Notes: generated from the letters alone by a model not told the origin. Numbered from the stretch's first letter, positions 1-9,596 are shown. The stretch: DNA of 64,000 nt from Oscillospiraceae bacterium (GCA_015064155.1 SVST01000004.1:1-64000), one strand, 5' to 3'. Numbers and translations: made by a program.

Positions 1-42
1 TTCTTTTGCATATTGTTCTATGTGTCGATATTCTCTTGGCAT
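1..42 (-). CDS. IS3-type transposase, N-terminal fragment (runs off the window)
   Basis: Only the first 14 codons are present; they read MPREYRHIEQYAKE, which resembles the start of the small helix-turn-helix OrfA protein of IS3-family elements. An AGGAGG ribosome binding site lies 8 bases upstream of the ATG and sits inside a strong hairpin (see the separate entry). The rest of the element lies to the left of the window, so neither its completeness nor its group can be judged. The assignment rests on a short match recalled from the family and is moderate only. Confidence 0.5.
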   Translation of the reverse strand, partial: MPREYRHIEQYAKE

Positions 43-50
43 AAAAAATC

Positions 51-87
51 CTCCTATGGTAGATATATTTCTATTCTACCATAGGAG
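51..87 (-). promoter_or_regulatory. Hairpin burying the transposase ribosome binding site
   Basis: CTCCTATGGTAGA and TCTACCATAGGAG form a perfect 13-bp stem with an 11-base loop just upstream of the transposase start. On the minus strand the AGGAGG Shine-Dalgarno is the 3' arm of this stem, so a transcript that enters from outside would fold and hide it. Comparable protection against impinging transcription is known for some insertion sequences; its use here is inferred. Confidence 0.5.
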
Positions 88-103
88 GGCGTTTTTTTCA
101 ATT

Positions 104-120
104 GTCCGTTTTTAACGGAC
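104..120. repeat. Short perfect palindrome, possible IS end or terminator
   Basis: GTCCGTT-TTT-AACGGAC is a 7-bp perfect inverted repeat lying between the partial transposase and the hppA stop codon. It could be part of the insertion-sequence terminus or a weak terminator. No direct target duplication can be checked because the other end of the element is outside the window. Confidence 0.3.
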
Positions 121-211
121 TTGTGCATAATCGACAGCGAGTGATTTTTTGTTAACCGCCAACGCGGAATTGAGTAAAAAAGAGAATTGAACTCGTTTTT
201 TCGTTTTTGTA

Positions 212-2293
212 TCACAAAAGCGAAAGAATGAAATCCCACAAACAGGTAGCTTTCGCAAGCACGGGCACAAGAACCAATGAAACGACAGACATCAGCTTGA
301 TCAAAATATCCATCGCAGGTCCTGCAGTATCCTTAAAGGGGTCACCAACGGTATCACCGGTGATCGCCGCCTTGTGCGCGTCACTGCCCTTTCCGCCAAA
401 GTTTCCGGACTCGATGTACTTCTTGGCATTGTCCCAAGCACCGCCCGCGTTTGCCATAAAGACAGCGAGCATAATCGCCGAAACAAGACCGCCGATCAAA
501 AGTCCGCCAAGACCCTCCGAGCCGAGAACGAAGCCTGCGGCAACGGGAGAAAGCAACACAATCACACCGGGAACGATCATCTCACGCAGAGATGCCCTGG
601 TGGAAATATCAATACATCTGTTGTAGTCGGGAGCCATCTTGCCCTCAAGAATCTCGGGATGAGCCTCGTACTGCGCACGAACCTCGTCAACCATTTTGTT
701 TGCGGCACGTCCCACCGAGCCGATGGTCAACGCACTAAAAAGGTAAGGAAGCATTGCTCCGATCAGCATACCAATCAAAACCTTGGGATCTGAAAGAAGA
801 ATTTTAACTTTCGCCGCCTCAATAAAGGACATGATGAATGCAAGAGAGGTCAGTGTAGCAGAGCCAATGCAAAAGCCCTTACCGATTGCCGCGGTGGTGT
901 TGCCCACCGCATCAAGCTTATCGGTAATTTTACGCACGTCACCCGGCAGCTCACTCATCTCGGCGATACCGCCTGCATTGTCCGCGATAGGACCGTAGCC
1001 ATCAACCGAAACGGTAATACCAACTGTGGAAAGCATACCTACCGCCGCAAGAGCGATACCGTAGCTGCCGCCAAAGAAGTAAGAAACCGCAATCACCGCT
1101 GCAAGACAAGCAATGGTCAACCAAGTGGATTTCATACCAACGCCAACACCGGCAATGATATTGGTTCCGTGACCGGTGGTGGATTCCTTTGCGATCTGCT
1201 TGACGGATTTGTACTCATCGGAAGTATACAGTTCTGCAATAAATCCGACTCCGATTCCGGCAAGAAGTCCCGAAATCACACAAACCATAAGCTTCCAATC
1301 GCCAACGTAGAAAATCGACAGCAGCACCGACGCGATGACAACGATCGCGGTTGCGATATAGGTCGCAATATTGAGTGCCTTGTGGGGATCCGCCCAGGTC
1401 TTGGCACGGATGATCATAACCGAAACGATCGCCGCAAGTGCGCCGACACCGCAAAGCAGAATCGGGAACAAAAGATACTTTGCAAAGTTTGCCGATGCGT
1501 TGAGCGTCAAAAGTGCCATCGTAAGCGCAGAAAGAATCGAACCGACGTAAGATTCGGTCAGGTCAGATCCCATACCGGCAACGTCACCGACGTTGTCACC
1601 CACGTTGTCTGCGATTGTAGCGGGGTTTCTGGGGTCGTCCTCGGGAATACCCGCCTCAAGCTTACCGACAAGGTCGGCTCCAACGTCCGCCGCCTTGGTA
1701 TAAATACCGCCGCCAACACGGGCGAAGAGTGCGATCAGCGAGCAACCCAGGCTGTATCCCGTAAGAATCTGAATGGGTGCGCTGATGCTGTCCATGATAA
1801 AGTAGACCGCAAGAGTGATGCCAGAAAGTCCTAAAAGACCGAAGCCGACTACGGAAAGACCGAGAACGGCACCGCCGCTGAACGCAACCTTCAAGGCACC
1901 CGACATTCCCTCGTCACGCGCCTTAATCGCGGTACGTGCATTTGCCTTGGTGGCAATAAACATACCGATCCAGCCTGCCGCCGCGGAAAAGAGCGCACCG
2001 ATCACAAAGCAGATAGCCGATTTCCAACCAATGCCCTCTGCACCCTCCAGTGCGGGAACGAAGCCCAACACGGTAAGCAAAATGCCGATTCCCGCAACGA
2101 ACGGAATAATCAGCTTATATTCACGAACCAAGAAAGTCATTGCACCGTCGTGAATATGCCGATGAATGCCCTCAACCTTTTTGTCGTTGATCGGTTCTCT
2201 TGAAACCTTACGGAACAGCACGAAAACGTACCCAAGAGTGATCAAAGCCGCAAAAACGACAAGAATCAAAGGAAGATAAATCTCAAATTCCAT
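212..2293 (-). CDS. hppA: Membrane-bound K+-dependent-type pyrophosphatase (ion-pumping PPase)
   Basis: The 693-residue protein is of normal family length and consists mostly of hydrophobic helices. It carries the family signatures [20 protein letters not shown] and [19 protein letters not shown], whose Asp/Lys residues bind Mg2+-PPi. In the diagnostic [10 protein letters not shown] segment the position that is Lys in K+-independent enzymes is Ala, which predicts the K+-stimulated class; whether Na+ or H+ is pumped was not determined. It hydrolyses cytosolic PPi and pumps cations outward. The start has a GAGGAG ribosome binding site. It is the last gene of the minus-strand run that begins with an AMP-forming (PPi-releasing) acyl-CoA synthetase fusion, so it may recover energy from that PPi. 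Confidence 0.95.
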   Translation of the reverse strand: MEFEIYLPLILVVFAALITLGYVFVLFRKVSREPINDKKVEGIHRHIHDGAMTFLVREYKLIIPFVAGIGILLTVLGFVPALEGAEGIGWKSAICFVIGALFSAAAGWIGMFIATKANARTAIKARDEGMSGALKVAFSGGAVLGLSVVGFGLLGLSGITLAVYFIMDSISAPIQILTGYSLGCSLIALFARVGGGIYTKAADVGADLVGKLEAGIPEDDPRNPATIADNVGDNVGDVAGMGSDLTESYVGSILSALTMALLTLNASANFAKYLLFPILLCGVGALAAIVSVMIIRAKTWADPHKALNIATYIATAIVVIASVLLSIFYVGDWKLMVCVISGLLAGIGVGFIAELYTSDEYKSVKQIAKESTTGHGTNIIAGVGVGMKSTWLTIACLAAVIAVSYFFGGSYGIALAAVGMLSTVGITVSVDGYGPIADNAGGIAEMSELPGDVRKITDKLDAVGNTTAAIGKGFCIGSATLTSLAFIMSFIEAAKVKILLSDPKVLIGMLIGAMLPYLFSALTIGSVGRAANKMVDEVRAQYEAHPEILEGKMAPDYNRCIDISTRASLREMIVPGVIVLLSPVAAGFVLGSEGLGGLLIGGLVSAIMLAVFMANAGGAWDNAKKYIESGNFGGKGSDAHKAAITGDTVGDPFKDTAGPAMDILIKLMSVVSLVLVPVLAKATCLWDFILSLL

Positions 2294-2379
2294 AAAAATC
2301 TCCTCATTTTGATAATAATATACGTTTTGGCATCTCCAACGGAAAAGCCATCGGTTTCAAAAGAGGGAGCTTTTTTCGC

Positions 2380-3411
2380 TTATTTTACCTTAAGCTCGTG
2401 AATCCAGCCCGCAGGAGCCTCGATTCTACCCATTTGAATACCGGTCAAGGTATCATACAGCTTCTTGGTCATAGGACCCATCTCGGTCATACCGCTGGGC
2501 AAGCAGATCTCTTCACCGTGGTCAACAATCTTTCCAACGGGAGAAATAACCGCTGCGGTGCCGCAAAGACCGCACTCTGCAAAGGTCTTGACCTCGGACA
2601 GAGGAATTTCTCTTTCCTCAACCTCCATGCCGAGATATTCCTTTGCAACGTAGCAAAGCGAACGTCTGGTAATGGACGGAAGAATGGTATCCGACTTCGG
2701 TGTTACGAGCTTGTTGTCCTTCGTAATGAAGATGAAGTTTGCACCGCCGGTTTCCTCTACGTTGGTTCTCGTTGCCGAATCCAGATACATATTTTCGTCG
2801 TATCCCTGATTATGTGCATCAACGATTGCATGCAAGCTCATTGCATAGTTAAGACCTGCCTTGATATGACCGGTTCCGCGAGGAGCTGCACGGTCAAAAT
2901 CGCATACGCGCAGAGTCAGCGGTCTTACACCGCCCTTGAAGTAAGGTCCAACGGGGGTTGCAAAAATACGGAACTGATATTCGGTAGCGGGCTTTACTCC
3001 GATAACGGGATTGCTGCCGAACATGAAAGGACGCAGGTACATGGTTGCGCCCGAGCCGTAAGGAGGAACGAAATCGGCATTTGCCGCAACGACCGCCTCA
3101 ACCGCCTCAACGAATTTATCCTCCGGGAATGCGGGCATTTCCAGTCTTCTTGCGCTGTCTGCCATACGTGCGGCGTTCAGATCGGGACGGAAGGTTACGA
3201 TGCGTCCGTCCTCCGTGCGGTATGCCTTAAGACCCTCGAAAACGGTTTGCGCATACTGGAACACACCTGCGCACTCGTTGAGCACGACGTTTGCGTCCTC
3301 GGTCAGAAATCCTTCCTCCCACGCACCGTTCTTATAATTGGCAACGTATCTTTTGTCGGTTTGGACGTATCCAAAGCCCAAATTCGACCAATCCAAATTC
3401 TTGTTACTCAT
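2380..3411 (-). CDS. ilvE: Branched-chain amino acid aminotransferase
   Basis: The 343-residue protein matches the longer (type II) class of fold-IV PLP aminotransferases. Visible signatures are the segment RGTGHIKAGLNYA, with the PLP-binding Lys, and EETGGANFIF near residue 220. It interconverts Val, Leu or Ile and their 2-oxoacids using glutamate/2-oxoglutarate. Two adjacent ATG codons are present; the second is chosen because it is 7 bases from GGAGG, the first only 4. It lies 19 bases downstream of the oxidoreductase gamma gene on the same strand, so it can transaminate 2-oxoacids made or used by that enzyme. Confidence 0.93.
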   Translation of the reverse strand: MSNKNLDWSNLGFGYVQTDKRYVANYKNGAWEEGFLTEDANVVLNECAGVFQYAQTVFEGLKAYRTEDGRIVTFRPDLNAARMADSARRLEMPAFPEDKFVEAVEAVVAANADFVPPYGSGATMYLRPFMFGSNPVIGVKPATEYQFRIFATPVGPYFKGGVRPLTLRVCDFDRAAPRGTGHIKAGLNYAMSLHAIVDAHNQGYDENMYLDSATRTNVEETGGANFIFITKDNKLVTPKSDTILPSITRRSLCYVAKEYLGMEVEEREIPLSEVKTFAECGLCGTAAVISPVGKIVDHGEEICLPSGMTEMGPMTKKLYDTLTGIQMGRIEAPAGWIHELKVK

Positions 3412-3430
3412 CATCTTTCCTCCAACAAAA

Positions 3431-3970
3431 TTATTTGTTGTAATTTTTTCCGAGGCTGAGTGCCTTCATGTTCAAATCTTTCAGAGCTGCCTTCTTAGGC
3501 GGAACCAGCTTCTCCACCACCTCTTGCGCACCGTTAAAGGAAAGCTCGGGGTGGTTCTCAAGCAGATGACCAACGATAATCATGTTGGCAAGGCTCGCAA
3601 TTCCCTCATCCTTTGCCATCTGCGTAGCGGGAATGTAGAACACCTCTACGTCCTCTCTTTCAACCTTTGCATTGATCAAAGAGGAATCCACGTAGATCTG
3701 TCCTCCCGACACAACGGTGTTTACGTACTTTTCCAGCGACGGAAGATTCATCGCAATCAGCACGTTCGGTGCGGTAATAATGGGAGAACCGACGGGGGTA
3801 TCGGAAAGGATCACGTTACAGTTTGCGGTACCGCCGCGCATCTCGGGTCCGTAGGACGGCAGCCAAGAAACCTGAAGCTCCTCCAAAAGTCCCTTATAAG
3901 CCAAGAATTTTCCGGAAAAGAGAATTCCTTGTCCTCCAAATCCTGCAATCAAAATTTCCGTGGTTTTCAT
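3431..3970 (-). CDS. 2-oxoacid:ferredoxin oxidoreductase, gamma subunit
   Basis: The 179-residue protein begins [20 protein letters not shown], the classic glycine-rich opening of the gamma (pyruvate/ketoisovalerate oxidoreductase catalytic) domain, and continues with [13 protein letters not shown], also typical. It is one of four subunits of a CoA-acylating 2-oxoacid oxidoreductase. The ATG overlaps the beta-subunit stop as ATGA and has GGAGG 9 bases upstream; a longer frame reading further into the beta gene is rejected on that basis. Expression coupled to the beta subunit is likely. Confidence 0.92.
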   Translation of the reverse strand: MKTTEILIAGFGGQGILFSGKFLAYKGLLEELQVSWLPSYGPEMRGGTANCNVILSDTPVGSPIITAPNVLIAMNLPSLEKYVNTVVSGGQIYVDSSLINAKVEREDVEVFYIPATQMAKDEGIASLANMIIVGHLLENHPELSFNGAQEVVEKLVPPKKAALKDLNMKALSLGKNYNK

Positions 3971-4725
3971 TCTGCAGCACCTCCGTCCTCGGTTCTGTCC
4001 TTGAACACGCCAAGCGGATAATAGGGGAGCATATCGCTCTCGATCCACTCAAGCGCCTGCTTGGGCGTCATACCCCAGTTGGTGGGGCAAGCCGAAACGA
4101 CCTCAACCAAAGAGAATCCCTTGCCCTCAATCTGATTCTGGAATGCCTTTTTGATTGCCTTCTTGGCATTCTTTACGTTTTTCACGTTATTCACCGCAAC
4201 GCGGGTAACGTATGCCGGCCCCTCCAGCGTTGCAAGCATCTCGCTGACTCGAATGGGCCAACCGCAATGCTTGACGTCGCGTCCGTAAGGCGAGGTTTGG
4301 GTCACCTGACCCGGAAGGCTCGTAGGAGCCATCTGTCCGCCGGTCATACCGTAAATCGCGTTGTTTACGAAAATCACCGTAATGTTTTCGTTTCTTGCCG
4401 CGGAGTGTACGGTTTCCGCCATACCGATGGAGGCAAGGTCACCGTCACCTTGATAGGTAAATACGATATTTTCGGGGCGGCAACGCTTGATACCGGTTGC
4501 AACGGCAGGCGCTCTTCCGTGAGGTGCCTCGATCATATCACAGCTAAAATAATCGTACGCCATAACTGCGCATCCAACGGGAGCTACGCCAATGGCTTTT
4601 CCCTCGATGCCAAGCTCATCCATTGCCTCGGCTACCAAACGGTGAATAATACCGTGGGGGCAACCGGGACAGTAATGAAACGGTGCATCGGTCAACGACT
4701 TCGGTTTTTCAAATACAACTGCCAT
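3967..4725 (-). CDS. 2-oxoacid:ferredoxin oxidoreductase, beta (TPP-binding) subunit
   Basis: The 252-residue protein carries the thiamine pyrophosphate motif GDGDLASIG followed by about 20 residues and the [11 protein letters not shown] segment. An N-terminal CPGCPHG motif matches the conserved cysteine region of this subunit family. The start ATG, preceded by GGAGATATCTGATT, lies 2 bases after the alpha-subunit stop; a longer in-frame start inside alpha is rejected. Together with alpha, gamma and the ferredoxin subunit it forms an enzyme that interconverts a 2-oxoacid plus CoA with acyl-CoA, CO2 and reduced ferredoxin. Confidence 0.92.
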   Translation of the reverse strand: MAVVFEKPKSLTDAPFHYCPGCPHGIIHRLVAEAMDELGIEGKAIGVAPVGCAVMAYDYFSCDMIEAPHGRAPAVATGIKRCRPENIVFTYQGDGDLASIGMAETVHSAARNENITVIFVNNAIYGMTGGQMAPTSLPGQVTQTSPYGRDVKHCGWPIRVSEMLATLEGPAYVTRVAVNNVKNVKNAKKAIKKAFQNQIEGKGFSLVEVVSACPTNWGMTPKQALEWIESDMLPYYPLGVFKDRTEDGGAAE

Positions 4726-4727
4726 AA

Positions 4728-5789
4728 TCAGATATCTCCTTTCTCTGCCTTTTGAATTGCAGAAAGTACTTCGTCGGGGGTGGGAATCATGCCGCCCGTC
4801 CGATTGCAAAGAGAAACGGGTCTTTTGCTCTCGGTTGCAAGCTTAATATCCTCGATCATCTGTCCCATGCTCAATTCAACCGAAACGAAGGACTTCACCT
4901 TGTCTGCCGCTGCACGGAGTGCCTTGGTCGGGAACGGCCACAGCGTAATGGGACGAATCAAGCCCACCTTGATGCCATTCTTTCTTGCTTCTACGACTGC
5001 ATTTTTCGCAATTCTGGACGCAATACCGAATGCAACAACACAAATCTCGGCATCGTCCATCATGTACTCTTCCCACATTGCCTCGTTCTTTTCGATCTCG
5101 GCATACTTTTCAAATCTTTCAAAATTCTTCTTTTCAAGCTCATCGGGCTTCAGATACAGCGAGTTGACCACATTGTGAGGACGCTTGCACTCGGTACCGG
5201 TCAGTGCCCACGGCTTTTCATAAACGGTAGGCTCGGTATCCTCAAAGGTGATCGGCTCCATCATCTGACCGATGGTACCGTCCGCGAGGATCATAGAGGT
5301 GATACAGTATTTATCGGCAAGATCAAAGCCCTTGATGGTCAGGCTTGCCATCTCCTGAACCGAAGCGGGAGCCAGCACGATCATGCGGTAGTCGCCGTGT
5401 CCGCCGCCCTTGGTAGCCTGGAAATAATCCGACTGCGAGGGCTGGATGCCTCCAAGTCCGGGACCTCCGCGCTGTACGTTGACAACCAATGCGGGAACGT
5501 CCGATCCCGCTATGTAGCTAAGTCCCTCTGCCTTCAGAGAAATTCCGGGGCTCGAAGAGGACGTCATAACGCGCATACCGGCAGCAGCCGCGCCGTATAC
5601 CATGTTGATAGACGCGATCTCGCTCTCTGCCTGCAGAAATACGCCGCCGATCTTAGGCATTTTCTTTGCCATGTATGCGGCAATTTCCGTTTGAGGCGTG
5701 ATGGGATAGCCAAAATAGTGACGGCAGCCTGCGCGAATCGCAGCCTCCGCAATCGCCTCATTACCCTTCATTAAAATTCTTTCTGCCAT
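4728..5789 (-). CDS. vorB: 2-oxoacid:ferredoxin oxidoreductase, alpha subunit (VorB-like)
   Basis: The 353-residue subunit has the family pattern [20 protein letters not shown], then [14 protein letters not shown], then [11 protein letters not shown] and [17 protein letters not shown]. The opening sequence is the type usually annotated as 3-methyl-2-oxobutanoate dehydrogenase subunit VorB, which handles branched-chain 2-oxoacids; a related 2-oxoglutarate specificity cannot be excluded by eye. The start at MAERIL is preferred because GGAG is 7 bases upstream, unlike an ATG 12 bases earlier. The neighbouring branched-chain aminotransferase and the Ile/Leu-like T-boxes support branched-chain substrates. 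Confidence 0.88.
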   Translation of the reverse strand: MAERILMKGNEAIAEAAIRAGCRHYFGYPITPQTEIAAYMAKKMPKIGGVFLQAESEIASINMVYGAAAAGMRVMTSSSSPGISLKAEGLSYIAGSDVPALVVNVQRGGPGLGGIQPSQSDYFQATKGGGHGDYRMIVLAPASVQEMASLTIKGFDLADKYCITSMILADGTIGQMMEPITFEDTEPTVYEKPWALTGTECKRPHNVVNSLYLKPDELEKKNFERFEKYAEIEKNEAMWEEYMMDDAEICVVAFGIASRIAKNAVVEARKNGIKVGLIRPITLWPFPTKALRAAADKVKSFVSVELSMGQMIEDIKLATESKRPVSLCNRTGGMIPTPDEVLSAIQKAEKGDI

Positions 5790-5885
5790 ATTCTTCTCCA
5801 TTCCGTCGCTCTATAGCGACTGCAAAATCCAAGCGCAAACGCATGACTCGTCATACCGCCGAGTCCTTGTCGTCCTGCGCAATTT

Positions 5886-6092
5886 TTATTTTTCAACCGT
5901 GATGATACAATCGGGACACATCGTTGCGCAGAAGGCGCAGCCGATACATTTGTCCGGTTCTTTCATAAATGCGGGAGAATATCCCTTCGGATTCAGCTTA
6001 TCCCCTGCAATTGCAAGACATTTCTTCGGGCATGCGTCTACACACAAGCCGCATCCCTTACACAGATCCGTGTTAAAAGTTACCTTTGTCAT
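5886..6092 (-). CDS. 2-oxoacid:ferredoxin oxidoreductase, delta (2x[4Fe-4S]) subunit
   Basis: This 68-residue protein has two ferredoxin cluster motifs, CKGCGLCVDACP and CIGCAFCATMCP, the size and order expected for the delta subunit of four-part oxidoreductases. It passes electrons between the TPP site and external ferredoxin. The ATG is preceded by a strong AGGAGG. About 95 bases separate it from the alpha gene; this gap contains a short inverted repeat, GTCGCT/AGCGAC. Confidence 0.93.
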   Translation of the reverse strand: MTKVTFNTDLCKGCGLCVDACPKKCLAIAGDKLNPKGYSPAFMKEPDKCIGCAFCATMCPDCIITVEK

Positions 6093-6121
6093 CCTTATCC
6101 TCCTATTTCAATGACCGTCTG

Positions 6122-6790
6122 TCAATTCGGCAGGTCAAAGTATTTTTTCTGTAGTGTCAAGGGAAGAACGGGGATTCCCGAAAGCCCCTCGGCAATGCTT
6201 TTTTCGGCGGTGTGAAGCCAAATCGGAAGCTCGGTTGCACGGCTGACCGCTTCGGCATAGCCCAGCGAATTCAAAACGGTTTCGGACGTTGTTTCGGAGC
6301 CTATATTCGAATTGTTTACGATACAGGTAAACCGAATTCCCGCCGCCGCTTCGATTTCCCGCATGATCTCAACCGTATCCTCAACGGTAGAGGTCAGCGG
6401 TCGGTGCCGATTGATCACGAAAGCCATGCGGTAGTTCCCCTCCGCCTTGATCGCATCGGCAAATCTGCCGAGCGCGTAAGCTCCTCTGTCATCTCCGCCG
6501 ATATCCAACACCCCGAACACCGAGTGATCCTGAATCGGTCGGTAGCTCTCCGCCGGCAGTGCGGGGAGATCTACGTTGGAGTTTGCATAGCGTGGGGAGA
6601 TAAGCGTGATCCCCCGTTCGGTGAGCTCCTCTTCACTGTCTTTGGTTCTGAAATACGGATTGACGATATCCAGGTCTGCAATACAAACCCTTTTTCCCTC
6701 ATCCGCAAGGAGCATTGCGTAGTTCACGGCAATATTGGTTTTGCCGCTGCCGTAATGCCCCGCAAAAAGCGTTAATCTTTTGTGTTCCAT
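6122..6790 (-). CDS. P-loop NTPase of the CobQ/MinD/ParA type, unknown role
   Basis: The 222-residue protein starts with a phosphate-binding loop, AGHYGSGKTNIAV, followed by CIADLDIVNPYFR and later VLDIGGDDRGAYALGRF, consistent with a SIMIBI-class ATPase. Similar small ATPases occur next to 2-oxoacid oxidoreductase genes in Clostridia, but I know of no proven function. It lies 29 bases before the ferredoxin-subunit gene and 44 bases after the synthetase fusion, on the same strand. Possible roles are cofactor or cluster insertion, or regulation. No good ribosome binding site precedes the ATG. Confidence 0.8.
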   Translation of the reverse strand: MEHKRLTLFAGHYGSGKTNIAVNYAMLLADEGKRVCIADLDIVNPYFRTKDSEEELTERGITLISPRYANSNVDLPALPAESYRPIQDHSVFGVLDIGGDDRGAYALGRFADAIKAEGNYRMAFVINRHRPLTSTVEDTVEIMREIEAAAGIRFTCIVNNSNIGSETTSETVLNSLGYAEAVSRATELPIWLHTAEKSIAEGLSGIPVLPLTLQKKYFDLPN

Positions 6791-6834
6791 GGTTATAATG
6801 CTTTATTCTGCTCCGAGAAACGGAAATGCCGCAC

Positions 6835-9120
6835 TCAAAGCTTCTTTCTGATAATCTTTCCGCTGACCGTTTTGGGCAGACTCTCGTGAAATTCCACAAT
6901 TCTCGGATACTTATAAGGTGCGGTACGGGATTTGACGTAATTCTGAATTTCCTTTTTCAATTCGTCGGTTCCCTCGTATCCCTTGACAAGAACGATGCTT
7001 GCTTTTACGACCTGACCGCGAATTTCATCGGGAGCAGCCGAAACACCGCACTCCAAAACGTACGGAAGCTCCATAATCACGTTCTCGATCTCAAACGGCC
7101 CGATTCGATAGCCGGACGACTTGATCACGTCATCCGCACGACCCACGTACCAAAGGAAGCCGTCCTCATCGCGCCATGCGAGGTCGCCCGTGTGGTAGTA
7201 GCCGTCGCACCAGGTTTCCGCGGTAACCTCGGCATTGCCCTCGTAGGAGTACGCAAGACCGCAAGGAAGACCGCCCGCAATATTGATACAGATCTCTCCG
7301 CTATCACCGATTCCAACCTCCTTGCCCTCGGGGCTGAGCAGATGTACGTCGTAAAGCGGTACCGGCTGACCCATCGAACCGATCTTGTAGCTGCCGCCCG
7401 CCAGATTACCGACGATCAGCGTGCTCTCGGACTGACCGAAGCCCTCCATGATCTGCAGTCCCGTATGCTTCTCGAACTGACGGAAGACCTCGGGGTTGAG
7501 TGCCTCACCCGCGGTGGATGCATGCTCGATGCTGGACAGATCAAAGCGAGACAGATCCTGCTTGATCAGCATTCTGTACATCGTGGGAGGAGCACAGAAG
7601 GTGGTGATGTTATATTTCTTAAACAAGGGGAGAATCTTTTCGGCGTCAAAGCGGTCGAAGTCGTATACGAAGATGGCCGCCTCGCACAGCCACTGACCGT
7701 ACAATTTACCCCACATTGCCTTTGCCCAGCCCGTATCGGAAATGGTCAAATGCAATCCCTCGGGGTTCACCTGATGCCAATACTTGGCGGTGATAAAATG
7801 TCCCAGCGGATACTTGCAGTTATGCGCTGCAATCTTCGGATATCCCGAGGTACCCGAGGTAAAGAACATCAGCATGGGATCGCTGCCGCAGATCGAGTCC
7901 TCGGTGCGCGCGTAATGGCTGCTGTACAGACCGTACTCGTCGTCAAAGCTGTGCCAGCCCTCGCGTGTACCGCCAACGAGGATCTTGTGAGAAAGGCAGG
8001 GACACTTCTTTGCCGCCGCTTCTACCGAATTTGCCACCTCGCCGTCTGCCGTACAAACGATTGCCTTGATATTTCCTGCCTCAAAGCGGTACTCGAAGTC
8101 CTTTTGAAGCAGCTGGTTGGGTGCCGGAATTGCCACGGCGCCAAGCTTATGCAGTGCCAATATCGAGAACCAGAACTGGTAGTGACGCTTCAGCACCAGC
8201 ATCACGCGGTCACCGCGCTTAATGCCGATGGATTTGAAGTAGTTGGCAACTCTTGCCGACTCCTTCTTCATATCCCCGAACGTGAATCTGCGCTCGGTAC
8301 CGTCCTCACTGACATGAAGCATCGCAAGCTTATCGGGCTTGCGCTTGCCCAACGTATCGATCACGTCAAACGCAAAGTTGAACTTCTCCTCATTCTTGAA
8401 CGCGATTTCGGTGAGCTTGCCGTCCTTTTCGGTGGGAATGATGAAATCCTGATAGATTCTTCTTTGTGTATCCTCGTCACGACGCTTGGTCAACGTCGTG
8501 GGTGCCGCCTCCTGCTCGCCCTCTCTTGCCGCCTGATTGCGCAGCACGATCGCGTAGAAGGAGCAATCCGCACCGCCTACGGCAACCATGCCGTGGGGGG
8601 TACCCGAATCGTAGTAAATACAATCGCCGGGGTTCAGAATTTCGGTATGCTCTCCGATCTGAATCCGCATCTGACCGGTGATCACGATGTCGCATTCCTG
8701 TCCCTCGTGGGTCACCATTTCGATCATCTCGTCCTCGGCTCCCGCATGGTATTTCATTTCCATGTAGAGGGGGAGTGCGATACGGTTCCGGAATCCCGAC
8801 GCAAGGTTGTATCCCACCATGTGATGGGCTTCCTCGATCTTTTGTCCCTCACCTCTTCTGGTCAAAGCATAGGAACGAAGCTTCGGGCTTTTTCCCTCCA
8901 GAATATCGCTCATATCGACGCCGAAGCTGAGCGCGCAGTGATAAAGAAACGCGATGCTCAGATTCTTGTTGCCGTTCTCGCACGCCTCGTACTCGCTCTC
9001 ACTCATTCCCGTACGCGCCGCCATCTCGGCAATCGACAATCCCGAGATCAATCGCAGCTCGCGAACGCGGTCTGCGATCTGCTTTAACTTATGTTCCATT
9101 TTCTCCATAGTTCTTTCCAT
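6835..9120 (-). CDS. HTH-cupin-acyl-CoA synthetase fusion (AMP-forming)
   Basis: This 761-residue protein joins three parts: an XRE-type helix-turn-helix (about residues 14-66, with GLSIAEMAARTGMSESEYE), a cupin sensor (about 120-190, with LNPGDCIYYDSGTPHGM), and an acyl/acetyl-CoA synthetase of the ANL superfamily (about 230-761). The synthetase part has the adenylate loop FFTSGTSGYPK near residue 420, GFGQSE, YHTGDLAWRDEDG, and a C-terminal SGKIIRKKL that holds the catalytic Lys. XRE-cupin proteins are normally separate regulators, so one polypeptide could both sense and activate a carboxylic acid. It is first in the operon behind a T-box leader. AAGG lies 6 bases upstream of the chosen ATG; internal ATGs 12 and 21 bases downstream are alternatives. 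Confidence 0.88.
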   Translation of the reverse strand: MERTMEKMEHKLKQIADRVRELRLISGLSIAEMAARTGMSESEYEACENGNKNLSIAFLYHCALSFGVDMSDILEGKSPKLRSYALTRRGEGQKIEEAHHMVGYNLASGFRNRIALPLYMEMKYHAGAEDEMIEMVTHEGQECDIVITGQMRIQIGEHTEILNPGDCIYYDSGTPHGMVAVGGADCSFYAIVLRNQAAREGEQEAAPTTLTKRRDEDTQRRIYQDFIIPTEKDGKLTEIAFKNEEKFNFAFDVIDTLGKRKPDKLAMLHVSEDGTERRFTFGDMKKESARVANYFKSIGIKRGDRVMLVLKRHYQFWFSILALHKLGAVAIPAPNQLLQKDFEYRFEAGNIKAIVCTADGEVANSVEAAAKKCPCLSHKILVGGTREGWHSFDDEYGLYSSHYARTEDSICGSDPMLMFFTSGTSGYPKIAAHNCKYPLGHFITAKYWHQVNPEGLHLTISDTGWAKAMWGKLYGQWLCEAAIFVYDFDRFDAEKILPLFKKYNITTFCAPPTMYRMLIKQDLSRFDLSSIEHASTAGEALNPEVFRQFEKHTGLQIMEGFGQSESTLIVGNLAGGSYKIGSMGQPVPLYDVHLLSPEGKEVGIGDSGEICINIAGGLPCGLAYSYEGNAEVTAETWCDGYYHTGDLAWRDEDGFLWYVGRADDVIKSSGYRIGPFEIENVIMELPYVLECGVSAAPDEIRGQVVKASIVLVKGYEGTDELKKEIQNYVKSRTAPYKYPRIVEFHESLPKTVSGKIIRKKL

Positions 9121-9204
9121 CCTCTACCTTTTTTCGAATGCTGACAACCGGAGCCCGTTGCGATTTTTTGACGATCCTTTCGCGGTTTGCCGCGCGGTTA
9201 AAAC

Positions 9205-9470
9205 AAAAAAGTCTCAAGAACAAGATCTTGAGACGAGCGTAACATACCCGCGGAACCACTCAAATTACGGAAAACCGCCACTTAGAACTCATGTAAGTTC
9301 TTTGCCCTTAACGCGGGGAACGTGAAACTCTAACGTCGGCTCGAATTTCCGACTCGGAAGTGATGGGTAGATCGGCTTTTTTGCAATCGGCTCGCACCAT
9401 TCACCGACTCTCTGTATGCACGTAATGCCCTACCGTCTTCGTCACAGTCTTTGCATTTCTAACTTATACA
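9205..9470 (-). promoter_or_regulatory. T-box leader, specifier reads AUC (Ile)
   Basis: On the minus strand the leader has the stem I signature AGAGAGTCGG...TGGTGCGAGCCG, the T-box GAGTGGTTCCGCGGG (complement 9247-9261), and a perfect 9-bp terminator stem GTCTCAAGA/TCTTGAGAC (9211-9234) followed by a U run. The triplet before ACUUCCGAG in the specifier loop is AUC (complement 9362-9364), an Ile codon. T-boxes allow readthrough when the matching tRNA is uncharged. It controls the synthetase fusion and probably the genes to hppA. The specifier was read by alignment with the other leaders here, not by folding. Confidence 0.88.
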
Positions 9471-9473
9471 TAT

Positions 9474-9502
9474 ATTTTATCATTTCCACGCAAAAAAGTC
9501 AA
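9474..9502 (-). promoter_or_regulatory. Promoter of the Ile-type T-box operon
   Basis: On the minus strand, TTGACT (9497-9502) and TAAAAT (9474-9479) are separated by 17 bases, close to the sigma-A consensus. Initiation would fall just before the T-box stem I. Confidence 0.6.
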
Positions 9503-9596
9503 ACATTTTCTCTCCGAAAAATGCACAAACTTTCAAAAAAATGAGCCTCTTTTTTATGCATTCTTATCAAAATTTTTGTTTTTTGGAAAAATCCAC

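Noticed and set aside
54-239. Small minus-strand frame overlapping the hppA end and the IS hairpin
   Set aside because: It crosses the hppA stop and the palindromes, with no ribosome binding site or similarity.
3431-4048. Longer gamma-subunit start inside the beta gene
   Set aside because: The extension has no family similarity, and a good ribosome binding site precedes the ATG at 3970 that overlaps the beta stop.
6826-9087. Long open frame on the plus strand opposite the HTH-cupin-synthetase gene
   Set aside because: It mirrors a well-supported gene, has no ribosome binding site or recognisable domain, and is explained by the codon usage of the real gene.
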